Shown piece by piece: positions 1-7,114 of a stretch of DNA of 17,116 nucleotides (its first letter is position 1; every line of letters begins with the position of its first letter). This DNA is from Candidatus Blautia intestinipullorum (GTDB lineage Bacteria > Bacillota > Clostridia > Lachnospirales > Lachnospiraceae), in NCBI GenBank assembly GCA_019120475.1, contig DWVA01000196.1, positions 1-17,116 of the forward strand, read 5' to 3'. The position numbers and the translations under genes were made by a program. The notes under the pieces are model-generated. The model saw nothing but the letters and a program-made list of their open reading frames with translations, made no database searches and was not told where the DNA came from.

Positions 1-1
1 A

Positions 2-556
2 AAGGAGATCCGCAGCATCTCCCGAATGGAGAAAATGCTTGCCATAGGAGAGATCGGCCTTGATTATTACTGGCACAAAGAAGACAGGGAACATGAGATC
101 CAGAAAAAAATGTTCCGCGCCCAGATGGACATTGCAGAAGAGGAAAAGCTTCCTTTTATGATCCACAGCCGGGAGGCGGCAAAGGATACCCTGGATATTG
201 TAAAGGAGTATATGCAGGGAGGAATGTACGGAGGCGTTATCCATTGTTTCTCTTATGGAAAAGAGATGGCCAGAGAGTATCTTGATATGGGACTCTATCT
301 GGGTATCGGAGGCGTCGTAACTTTCAAAAACGCAAGAAAGCTGAAGGAAGTGGCGGAGTATGCGCCTCTTTCTCAGATCGTTCTGGAAACAGACTGTCCG
401 TATCTGAGCCCCGAGCCAAACAGGGGAAAAAGAAACAGCTCATTGAATCTGCCCTATGTGGCGCGGGCTATAGCGGAGATCAAAGGGATAACTCCGGAAG
501 AAGTGATCGAAACTACGGAGAAAAATGCAAGAAAACTGCTGGGTATCAGCCTTTAA
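2..556 (+). CDS. tatD: TatD family metal-dependent hydrolase (DNase), 5' end outside window
   Basis: C-terminal 184 residues of a TatD-type amidohydrolase-fold enzyme. The family consists of metal-dependent deoxyribonucleases in the cytoplasm. The reading frame is already open at base 2, and an internal ATG at 26 lies inside the conserved core, so the true start is upstream; about 70 residues are missing compared with the usual length of about 255. Visible metal-site motifs are GEIGLDYYW (Glu17 of the fragment), IHSREA (His55), IHCFSY (His81) and ETDCPYL (Asp131), followed by the family's typical SPEPNRGKRN segment. The stop codon lies inside the loop of the downstream terminator hairpin, so this gene ends its transcription unit. 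Identification is secure; the physiological substrate is not shown by the sequence. Confidence 0.95.
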   Translation, partial: KEIRSISRMEKMLAIGEIGLDYYWHKEDREHEIQKKMFRAQMDIAEEEKLPFMIHSREAAKDTLDIVKEYMQGGMYGGVIHCFSYGKEMAREYLDMGLYLGIGGVVTFKNARKLKEVAEYAPLSQIVLETDCPYLSPEPNRGKRNSSLNLPYVARAIAEIKGITPEEVIETTEKNARKLLGISL

Positions 557-574
557 GCTGACCAGCAGTTTTTT
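534..574 (+). terminator. Intrinsic terminator of tatD
   Basis: A two-part hairpin: outer stem AACTGCTGG (534-542) with CCAGCAGTT (562-570), a 3-base bulge, inner stem TCAGC (546-550) with GCTGA (557-561), and a 6-base loop containing the tatD stop codon. A run of T follows directly to 574. It separates tatD from the two-component operon. Confidence 0.9.
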
Positions 575-677
575 ATAAAAATATTTTTTTAAATCTGAAA
601 TGCTGCAGCCAGATAAAATGAGTTTAGTATGGAGAGCAGGGTGGATCCGGAGCAGGCTGGATATGGAGGTGGAAAAC

Positions 678-1367
678 ATGAGAGAAATTTACTATGCGGA
701 AGATGACAGAGATATAGCGGAAGGGGTAAAAGCTTATCTGGAGGCCAGAGGTTTCCTTGTCCGCATTTTGAATTCCGCCGGAGAAATGAAGAAGGTAATG
801 TGCAGCCGCAGCCCGGAGGCCGTGTTGGTGGACTGGAACCTGCCGGATGGAACCGGAGAAAACCTCTGCAGATGGATACGAAGACAGTTTGGAGAACAGA
901 TACCTATATTGCTTTTGACAGTTAGGGGAGAGACAAAGGATGTGGTAAAGGGGTTTGAAAACGGAGCAGACGATTATCTGGTCAAGCCGTTTGATCTTGA
1001 CATCTTGTATTCACGGCTTCTGGCTGTACTGCGGCGTGCTGAAGCTGCAGGAATATCTGCCGGGAAACAAAAGAAGCTGTACTGTGGAAAACTATGTCTT
1101 GACCCGGAGAAACAGGATGTATATGAAGATGGAGAGCCGCTGGTCTTTACTCCGACAGAATACCGGGTTCTCCTGTATCTTATGGAACACAAGGGAAAAA
1201 CGATAGGAAGAGAAAGGCTGTTGGAAGCAATATGGGATATCAGCGGAAATTATGTAAATGACAATACTTTGACCGTAACGGTCAAGCGCATACGGGAAAA
1301 GCTGAAAAATCCTTTTTATCTGAAAACTGTCCGCAGTTTTGGGTACCGCATGGAGGACACAGTATGA
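678..1367 (+). CDS. OmpR/PhoB family response regulator of a transporter-linked two-component system
   Basis: 229-residue DNA-binding response regulator. The receiver domain (about 1-115) shows the acidic pocket EDD at 8-10, the phospho-acceptor Asp52 in AVLVDWNLPDG, the switch Thr81 in LLLTVR and Lys103 in YLVKPFD. The C-terminal winged helix (about 130-229) has the usual FTPTEYRVLLYLM and TLTVTVKRIREKL segments. The ATG at 678 is preferred because GGAGGTGG lies at 665-672; a start 26 codons upstream would precede this site and add non-conserved sequence. The stop overlaps the kinase start by four bases (ATGA), implying translational coupling. Together with the kinase, ABC ATPase and FtsX-fold permease it most resembles regulators of antimicrobial-peptide response modules (BceR-like). 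The inducing ligand is unknown. Confidence 0.93.
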   Translation: MREIYYAEDDRDIAEGVKAYLEARGFLVRILNSAGEMKKVMCSRSPEAVLVDWNLPDGTGENLCRWIRRQFGEQIPILLLTVRGETKDVVKGFENGADDYLVKPFDLDILYSRLLAVLRRAEAAGISAGKQKKLYCGKLCLDPEKQDVYEDGEPLVFTPTEYRVLLYLMEHKGKTIGRERLLEAIWDISGNYVNDNTLTVTVKRIREKLKNPFYLKTVRSFGYRMEDTV

Positions 1368-2398
1368 CAAAGAGCAGACACTGGAAAATATATGTGATTT
1401 TTGTCTTTGCGGTATGGCTGGCCGGTACGGCGGCAGCCGAAATCTTTCTGGAAAATCATGTTTACCGGGAGGAAAGTTTTACCGCTTTCGGGCAGATGGA
1501 TCTTTATGTTCTGCCTGCGGTGGTTCTTGGGACAGGATGCCTTTTGCTCCTTGGAGGATTTGGGATTCTGGAAATGGGAAAAAAGAAAAGAATCGAAGAA
1601 TTGACACAGTATCTGGAGCAGGTAAACATAAAAGGAACAGGAATAATGGCCGGACGGCGGGAGGATGAATTTTCTATACTGCAGGACGAAATATATAAGA
1701 CAGTAACGTCTCTGTACCAGACAAGGGAACAGGCTATGAAGGCAAAAAGAAATTATGCGGACAATCTTGTAAATATCGCCCATCAGCTAAAAACGCCGTT
1801 GACGGCTACTTCCATGTCCGTACAGCTCTTTAAGGAATCAGGGTCCTTTTCATATATTGATAAGATACAGAAGCAGATTAACCGTCTGACTGTTTTGGAA
1901 GAGGCTCTTTTGAAAATTTCCCGTATAGACTCCGGGACTTTGGAACTGGATTCTGCTCCGGTGGATATATATACGGCTTTAAACCTGGCCGCCGACAGTC
2001 TGGAAGAGCTGGCTGAGGAAAAAAGGGTGAAAATAAATATTTTGGAAAACGGCTGTGTGGAGTTTACTGGGGATATGGAATGGACAGTGGAAGCTCTGAT
2101 GAATCTTATGAAAAACTGTATTGAACATACGCCGGAAAATAAAGCTGTATATTGTGAATATTCCTGGAATCCTCTTTACGCAGAAATCCGGATACGGGAT
2201 GAGGGAGAGGGATTTGATGAAGAAGAGCTTCCCCATGTATTTGAGCGGTTCTACCATGGGAAAAAACATATGTCAGGCGGCGTCGGCATTGGACTGCCCC
2301 TTGCAAAAGCAGTTTTTGAGATGGAAAATGGAATACTTACCGCAGGGAACCTGCCGGAAAAAGGTGCTTTTTATGAGATCAGAATCTATTGTCACTGA
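1364..2398 (+). CDS. Small membrane sensor histidine kinase (BceS-like, intramembrane-sensing type)
   Basis: 344 residues. Two predicted membrane helices (about 9-26 and 48-68) enclose only about 20 outside residues, the layout of kinases that sense through a partner transporter rather than a large sensor domain. The DHp helix carries the phospho-acceptor His140 in NIAHQLKTPLTA. The ATPase domain shows the N box around Asn251 (NLMKNCIEHT), the G1 box DEGEGFD (279-285), the F box FERFY (293-297) and the G2 box GVGIGLPLA (306-314), so all catalytic motifs are present. The start overlaps the regulator's stop. By family logic it phosphorylates the upstream regulator in response to the state of the ABC permease encoded downstream; this partnership is inferred from gene order. 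Confidence 0.93.
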   Translation: MTKSRHWKIYVIFVFAVWLAGTAAAEIFLENHVYREESFTAFGQMDLYVLPAVVLGTGCLLLLGGFGILEMGKKKRIEELTQYLEQVNIKGTGIMAGRREDEFSILQDEIYKTVTSLYQTREQAMKAKRNYADNLVNIAHQLKTPLTATSMSVQLFKESGSFSYIDKIQKQINRLTVLEEALLKISRIDSGTLELDSAPVDIYTALNLAADSLEELAEEKRVKINILENGCVEFTGDMEWTVEALMNLMKNCIEHTPENKAVYCEYSWNPLYAEIRIRDEGEGFDEEELPHVFERFYHGKKHMSGGVGIGLPLAKAVFEMENGILTAGNLPEKGAFYEIRIYCH

Positions 2399-2427
2399 AC
2401 TGTCACTTTGCTGTGGTACGATATAAG
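2390..2427 (+). promoter_or_regulatory. Candidate regulator-binding direct repeat and promoter before the ABC genes
   Basis: TGTCACT occurs at 2390-2396 and again at 2401-2407, an 11-base period that places both copies on one DNA face, as OmpR-type regulators prefer. The second copy overlaps a possible -35 CTGTCA (2400-2405), followed by 16 bases and a good -10 TATAAG (2422-2427). A separate regulated promoter for the ATPase and permease genes is therefore plausible. The repeat is short and chance is not excluded. Confidence 0.35.
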
Positions 2428-2453
2428 GAGACAACGATCAAGGAGGATCCTGT

Positions 2454-3134
2454 ATGGAAATTTTAAGCTGCTGCGGTGTTACGAAGATTTATGGCTCAGG
2501 AGAAAGTCAGGTGAAGGCACTTAACGGAATTGATCTTTCTGTAGAAAAGGGAGAGTTTGTTGCAGTGGTGGGAGCTTCCGGTTCAGGGAAATCCACGCTG
2601 CTGCATATTCTGGGTGGTGTAGACAGACCGACAGAGGGTAAGGTGACGGTGGAAGGAACAGATATTTCATCCATGAACCGGACGCAGGCGGCGATTTTCA
2701 GAAGAAGAAAGGTCGGTCTGGTGTATCAGTTCTATAACCTGATCCCGACTCTTACTGTACGGAAAAATATCCTTATGCCTCTTCTGCTGGATAAAAGAAA
2801 GCCCAATGAAGAATATTTCAGTCAGGTAGTAAACGCTCTTGGAATCCAGGATAAGCTGGAGGCTCTTCCGGTACATCTGTCCGGAGGCCAGCAGCAGAGA
2901 ACGGCCATTGCAAGAGCTCTTCTCTATCGTCCGGCGCTTCTTCTGGCAGATGAGCCAACTGGAAATCTGGATCAGAAAAATTCAAAAGAGGTGATCGATA
3001 TGCTGAAGCTATCCAACCGAAATCTGAATCAGACGATTCTTCTCATTACACATAACGAAAAAATCGCCTTGGAGGCGGACCGCATTGTAACTCTGGAGGA
3101 CGGAAGAATTATTTCCGACAAAAGGAGAGATTAA
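2454..3134 (+). CDS. ABC transporter ATP-binding protein (LolD/MacB/BceA type)
   Basis: 226-residue ABC ATPase with all motifs intact: Walker A GASGSGKST (40-48), Q-loop Gln92 (VYQFYNL), signature LSGGQ (142-146), Walker B LLLADEP with catalytic Glu167, D-loop NLD (171-173) and switch His200. Its length and the FYNLIPTLTV stretch after the Q-loop fit the MacB/LolD/BceA group, which drives FtsX-fold permeases that act by mechanotransmission or remove substances from the membrane rather than importing through a channel. It has a strong AAGGAGG at 2441-2447. It lies 55 bases after the kinase gene and just before the permease gene, its likely partner. Confidence 0.95.
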   Translation: MEILSCCGVTKIYGSGESQVKALNGIDLSVEKGEFVAVVGASGSGKSTLLHILGGVDRPTEGKVTVEGTDISSMNRTQAAIFRRRKVGLVYQFYNLIPTLTVRKNILMPLLLDKRKPNEEYFSQVVNALGIQDKLEALPVHLSGGQQQRTAIARALLYRPALLLADEPTGNLDQKNSKEVIDMLKLSNRNLNQTILLITHNEKIALEADRIVTLEDGRIISDKRRD

Positions 3135-3208
3135 GTGCCGGAATCGAATATGTATTGAGGAAAGGAGAAGAACCGGCTGTTTCAGATACAGGCGGGTTGC
3201 AGATATTT

Positions 3209-5380
3209 ATGTGGAAAGAATATTCGGTCAACTATATAAAGAGAAACAAAGCGTCAGGTGTTTCCATCATGGCGGCGGCTTTTATCTCCGCTCTTTTTCT
3301 GTCGCTGTTATGCTGTCTGGCATACAATTTCTGGACGTATGATATTGAACAGATCCGCCTGGAGGAGGGAAGCTGGGAAGGACGGATTTCCGGCTGTTTA
3401 GAAGAAGAGGATCTGGAAAAAATAAGGACTTCCGCCAATGTGAAAAAGGCGGAAATCAATGAGAAGATGACAGAGGGAAAATGTACGGCGGTGGATATCT
3501 GGTTTTTTAATCCAAGAACGATCTACAGGGATCTTCCGGCATTGACAGAACTTCTGGGGCTGGACGAGGAGGCGGCCAGTTATCACGAACTGCTTTTATC
3601 ACGTTATCTGATCTATGATCCTCAGGACGGCAGCCCGCCGCTTCTGTTGCCCATGTATCTTGCTGTGCTGATCCTGATGTCGGCGGCCCTGATCCTGATC
3701 ATTCATAATTCTTTTGCCGTGTCTATGAATGCGAGAGTCCGGCAGCTTGGAGTACTTTCCAGTATCGGAGCCACGCCGGGACAGATCCGTACCTGTCTTA
3801 TCCAGGAAGCTTCGGCTCTCTGTATTCTGCCTGTTCTTCTCGGAAATGTACTGGGAATCCTTTTAAGCGCAGGAATCCTTCAGGGGATCAACCGGATAGG
3901 AGAAGATATCGCAGGCCGCCATGAGGCTGTTTTTCAATATCATTCTCTGGTCTTTGCAGTTACTTTTTTATCTACAGCCGTAACTGTGTTCATTTCTGCA
4001 TGGATTCCGGCTTTCCGGCTGAGCAGGCTGTCGCCTCTCCAGGCGGCGAAAGGAAGCGACGAGATAATTCTTTACAGAAAAAAACGTTCACGGATCCTGT
4101 CTTTTCTTTTTGGAGTGGAGGGCGAACTGGCCGGAAACGCGCTGAAGGCTCAGAGGAAAGCGCTGCGTACATCTACGCTGTCTCTGACGCTTTCCTTCCT
4201 GGGATTTACGATCATGCTGTGCTTCTTTACCCTTTCAGGAATCAGTACGAGACATACTTATTTTGAGCGGTATCAGGATTCCTGGGATATCATGGCAGAG
4301 GTGAAAGACACGGAAATCGGGGATTTTTCCGAAACAGGGGAGCTGAAAGCGATTCCGGGAGTCCGGGACTGTGTCGTATATCAAAAGGCAGAGACAGAGG
4401 CGGAAATCCCTGTGGACAGTATTTCCGGGGAAGTGAAAGCTCTGGGAGGTCTTGAAACACTGGCAGGAAATGAAGCGAATACGGACAGCGGCACTTATCT
4501 GGTGAAAGCGCCGCTGGTGGTGATGGATGATGAAAGCTTTGCCGCGTACTGCCGCCGGATCGGACTGGAGCCGGGGCAGGGAAGTGTTGTCCTGAACCGT
4601 ATCTGGGACAGTGTGAACAGCAATTTCCGTTACAAAGAGTATATTCCCTTTTTGGATGAGGAGAAAAAGGAAGAGATCCTTTCCGGCATTCCTGTTCTGG
4701 GATATACGCAGGAAACTCCGGTTCTGAGAGAAGAGTATGACAATTATTCTCTGGTGCAGTTTATTCCTGTATCTCTGTGGGAGGAGACGCAGGAGAGGAC
4801 CGGACAGGCAGAAGCGGACGTATATATCCGGATCCTTGGAGAGGAACAGGCAGGGCTTGAAGAACTGGATGCTCTGGAATCCAGCGTAAAAGAAATCCTT
4901 GGCGGAAACTATATTGTGGAAACAGAAAACCGTATTCAGGAGAAAACAGACGATGAAGAGATGAGAAAGGGTTATATGATGATCCTGGGCGGCTTCTGCG
5001 TCCTTCTGGCGCTGATCGGAATTGCAAATGTGTTTTCCAATACACTGGGATTTCTGCGCCAGAGAAAACGTGAATTTGCCAGATATATGTCTGTGGGAAT
5101 GACGCCGGGAGAAATGCGGAAGATGTTTGTTGTGGAGGCCATAGTGATCGCCGGCCGTCCGGTTCTGATCACCCTGCCTGCAGCGGCAGTATTCCTTTGG
5201 TTTATGATCACTGCCAGTTATCTGAACCCGGCGGAATTTTTTGCAGAAGCGCCAGTGGTTCCTGTCGCCGCCTTTTTCATGATGATTTTTTGTTCTGTGG
5301 CTGCGGCGTATTATATCGGCGGCAGAAAAATATTAAAATGTAATCTTTCAGAAGCGCTGCGGGATGAAACACAGATGTAA
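3209..5380 (+). CDS. FtsX/MacB-fold ABC transporter permease with two repeat modules
   Basis: 723 residues from the ATG at 3209. Eight membrane helices are predicted: about 18-42, 147-168, 200-224, 247-268, 323-345, 588-612, 640-668 and 682-704. They form two FtsX modules, each one helix, an outside domain, then three helices. The outside domains are about 105 and 240 residues. The duplicated motif SSIGATPGQ (184-192) and MSVGMTPGE (627-635) marks the two equivalent cytoplasmic turns. Classical BceB proteins have ten helices and one large outside domain, so this is a related architecture rather than a plain BceB. Start choice is uncertain: an in-frame TTG at 3155 would add 18 non-hydrophobic residues, neither start has a strong ribosome site (a weak GGCGGG lies at 3191), and MWKEYSVNYIKRN looks like a natural beginning. 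The ligand is unknown; envelope-active peptides are the usual one for such operons. Confidence 0.88.
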   Translation: MWKEYSVNYIKRNKASGVSIMAAAFISALFLSLLCCLAYNFWTYDIEQIRLEEGSWEGRISGCLEEEDLEKIRTSANVKKAEINEKMTEGKCTAVDIWFFNPRTIYRDLPALTELLGLDEEAASYHELLLSRYLIYDPQDGSPPLLLPMYLAVLILMSAALILIIHNSFAVSMNARVRQLGVLSSIGATPGQIRTCLIQEASALCILPVLLGNVLGILLSAGILQGINRIGEDIAGRHEAVFQYHSLVFAVTFLSTAVTVFISAWIPAFRLSRLSPLQAAKGSDEIILYRKKRSRILSFLFGVEGELAGNALKAQRKALRTSTLSLTLSFLGFTIMLCFFTLSGISTRHTYFERYQDSWDIMAEVKDTEIGDFSETGELKAIPGVRDCVVYQKAETEAEIPVDSISGEVKALGGLETLAGNEANTDSGTYLVKAPLVVMDDESFAAYCRRIGLEPGQGSVVLNRIWDSVNSNFRYKEYIPFLDEEKKEEILSGIPVLGYTQETPVLREEYDNYSLVQFIPVSLWEETQERTGQAEADVYIRILGEEQAGLEELDALESSVKEILGGNYIVETENRIQEKTDDEEMRKGYMMILGGFCVLLALIGIANVFSNTLGFLRQRKREFARYMSVGMTPGEMRKMFVVEAIVIAGRPVLITLPAAAVFLWFMITASYLNPAEFFAEAPVVPVAAFFMMIFCSVAAAYYIGGRKILKCNLSEALRDETQM

Positions 5381-5399
5381 GAAAGGCAGGGCGGGCGCG

Positions 5400-5540
5400 A
5401 TGATAAAAATTGCGATATGTGACGATGAAGAGAATATGGTCATTTTGCAGGAGAAAATCGTCAGGGACTGCCTGAAGGAGCTCGGCATCGGCTGCGAGAT
5501 CGCTTCCTACACGGCAAGCGCCAACCTTCTTTATGATATC
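5400..5540 (+). pseudogene. N-terminal fragment of a LytTR/AgrA-type response regulator
   Basis: From ATG 5400, about 47 codons read as the start of an AgrA-like receiver domain: MIKIAICDDEEN with the acidic pair Asp8-Asp9, ending at about LLYDI. The Asp phospho-acceptor, the rest of the receiver and the LytTR DNA-binding domain are all absent. The frame continues to 5783 only as out-of-frame kinase sequence. The fragment starts 20 bases after the permease stop, so it may be co-transcribed. It is a remnant of a quorum-sensing-like two-component pair whose kinase remnant follows directly. Confidence 0.75.
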
Positions 5541-5787
5541 TGTTTCAGTCTCGGCGTTTTACAGACGCAGGCGCCTGGGAGCATCTGGCGGGAGTTTTTC
5601 TTGTGCGCGGGATCATGGGCGCTTATGTCTGGATGGAGCGGAAGAAAAACAGAAATAATAAGAGAAATGTTCCGGAGATCCCGGGAACAGACCGTCTGGT
5701 TTCAGCAGTTTCTCTTCTTGGCCTTTTCGGAGCGGTCACTTTGTCCCAGCAGCATATCCTTACGCTGGATGAAGATCAGGTAGGGAC
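5540..5787 (+). pseudogene. Membrane part of a broken AgrC-like sensor kinase
   Basis: In a different frame from the regulator fragment, the sequence reads as two hydrophobic segments (AGVFLVRGIMGAYVWM and LVSAVSLLGLFGAVTL) separated by a basic loop, then a short linker LTLDEDQ. This fits the last two helices of an AgrC-type membrane sensor; the earlier helices are missing. Around 5780 the frame breaks: reading DEDQ through base 5779 and resuming with RDMETEI at 5782 implies loss of one base near 5780-5781. The kinase catalytic part continues in the new frame from 5788. Confidence 0.65.
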
Positions 5788-6834
5788 ATGGAGACGGAGA
5801 TTGCGCAGCTGAAGCAGGAACAGGCGGAGATCCTGGAGCGAGACTACCGGACTCTCAGCAGAACCTACGCAGATAATGCAAAGCTGTACCACGATCTTCA
5901 CAATCATATTGAAGCAATCTACCAGTGTCTTGTTCAGGGTGATACAGAGGAAGCAGTGAAATACTGCCGGGAATTAAGAGAACCTGTTCAGGAGATCGTC
6001 CAGACGATCTGGACGGGGGACAGAGCGGTGGATTATCTTATCAGCAGCAAAATATCTATGGCAGAGCAAAAAGGCATCCGGACAGAAATCAATATCGAAT
6101 TCCCCCGAAACGCCAATATACGCAGCGTGGATCTTACAGCTATTCTGGGGAATCTTCTGGATAATGCGCTGGAGGCGGCGGAAACCGCAGAAGGCAGGAT
6201 GCGCTTTTTGAAGCTTACGATCCGGCGGATCAATGCCATGCTCATTATAAAGGCGGAAAACGGCTGCGGCCGGGAGCCTGTGTCCATTAAGGGAGAATGG
6301 CAGACAGGAAAGAAAGACGCGGCTTTTCACGGATGGGGTCTGAAAAGTGCCGAGACGGCTGCGGAGCGGTATGAAGGAACCGTCTGTACAGATTATAAAA
6401 ACGGCGTGTTCCGGGCGGCGGCCCAGTGTTTTGTTTTTATGGAAAACGGCGATCTTTCTGTGCCGGATGGAACAAAGCTGAAAATGGAGGTGCCCTCTGA
6501 ATTGATTCCTTACTGTCCCTATTGTCATAAACCCATGAGTATGAACCTGCGGGCCGATGAAACCTTTGTGGAAGATGAGGGCTGGCACAAGGCAGCCCGG
6601 CGCTACGAGGAGTTTCTCCGTCAGCACGCAGGGCAGCATATCCTGTATCTGGAACTGGGAGTAGGGGGAAACACCCCGGGAATTATCAAGTATCCTTTTT
6701 GGCGGATGACGTATCAAAATCCCAAGGCGGTGTATGCCTGCGTCAATCTGGGGGAAGCCTTTGCGCCGGAGGAGATTGCGGAGCGGTCTGTCTGTATCAA
6801 TGGGGATATTGGAGAGGTGTTAAAACAAGTATAA
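5788..6834 (+). CDS. Chimeric ORF: GHKL histidine kinase core fused in frame to a sirtuin C-terminus
   Basis: 348 residues, probably two gene remnants joined. Residues 1 to about 209 are the cytoplasmic core of an AgrC-like kinase: the HDLHNHI box with His35, the N box GNLLDNALEA (121-130) and HGWGLKS (181-187). This part stops at YKNGVFR, where the last ATPase strand should be. From about residue 210 (base 6415) the protein switches to the C-terminal part of a Firmicutes SIR2-family protein: a CPYC zinc-binding pair at 243-246, then MNLRADETFVEDEGWHKA, ELGVGGNTPGIIKYPFW and a natural-looking end at GDIGEVL. The sirtuin's NAD-binding N-terminal half and catalytic His are absent. AGGTAGGG at 5778-5785 sits too close to the start to be a clean ribosome site. 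The ORF could be translated, but neither enzyme looks functional; it is more likely a pseudogene fusion by deletion. Confidence 0.7.
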   Translation: METEIAQLKQEQAEILERDYRTLSRTYADNAKLYHDLHNHIEAIYQCLVQGDTEEAVKYCRELREPVQEIVQTIWTGDRAVDYLISSKISMAEQKGIRTEINIEFPRNANIRSVDLTAILGNLLDNALEAAETAEGRMRFLKLTIRRINAMLIIKAENGCGREPVSIKGEWQTGKKDAAFHGWGLKSAETAAERYEGTVCTDYKNGVFRAAAQCFVFMENGDLSVPDGTKLKMEVPSELIPYCPYCHKPMSMNLRADETFVEDEGWHKAARRYEEFLRQHAGQHILYLELGVGGNTPGIIKYPFWRMTYQNPKAVYACVNLGEAFAPEEIAERSVCINGDIGEVLKQV

Positions 6835-6835
6835 A

Positions 6836-7075
6836 ACAGCGAATAAGACAATAACTAATCACGTAACTGTTGGCAAGTATATCAGGTATTTGTGTAACGC
6901 TTTTGTCTTTTACGATATCGAACGATATGATATTCGCGGAAAGAAATATTTGGGAAGCTCTGAAAAATTTCATCTGTGTGATACAGGTATCCAGTATGCT
7001 GTTCCCGGGAGCAGGAATAAGAATGAATGGTGCACGATCCAAAGTTTAGGGATCATCGGGAATTCAGCCGATTGA
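6836..7075 (+). pseudogene. Fragment of an AAA ATPase with DUF4143 C-terminal domain
   Basis: Right after the sirtuin stop, frame 2 reads about 66 codons with the pattern of the DUF4143 region of bacterial AAA_14-type ATPases: VGKYIRYLCNAFVFYDIERY, then DIRGKKYLGSSEKFHLCDTG. The Walker A and B ATPase half is missing in front, a stop lies at 6821-6823, and after about SRNKNEW the resemblance fades before the TGA. The coding start is undefined. It is the fourth remnant in a row in this island and follows the sirtuin end within a few bases. Confidence 0.6.
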
Positions 7076-7091
7076 GCAATTCAATCGGCTG
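7065..7091. terminator. Perfect hairpin between the decay island and capA
   Basis: An 11-base perfect stem, CAGCCGATTGA (7065-7075) with TCAATCGGCTG (7081-7091), and a GCAAT loop. It lies 24 bases beyond the stop of the - strand gene at 7115. T-runs are weak on both sides (TTTGCTGT on +, GAATT on -), so efficiency and direction are uncertain. It is placed to end both converging transcripts. Confidence 0.55.
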
Positions 7092-7114
7092 TTTGCTGTA
7101 AAGCAGGCGCGGTT

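Noticed and set aside
600..677. Upstream start at 600 for the response regulator
   Set aside because: The 26 extra residues are not receiver-domain sequence and a strong ribosome site sits at 665-672 before the ATG at 678.
3135..3157. Short ORF from GTG 3135 between the ATPase and permease genes
   Set aside because: Seven codons ending at TGA, with no ribosome site or conservation visible.
5974..6717. 247-codon - strand open frame across the kinase-sirtuin region
   Set aside because: It lies opposite recognisable kinase and sirtuin sequence, has no family features and reads as a shadow frame.
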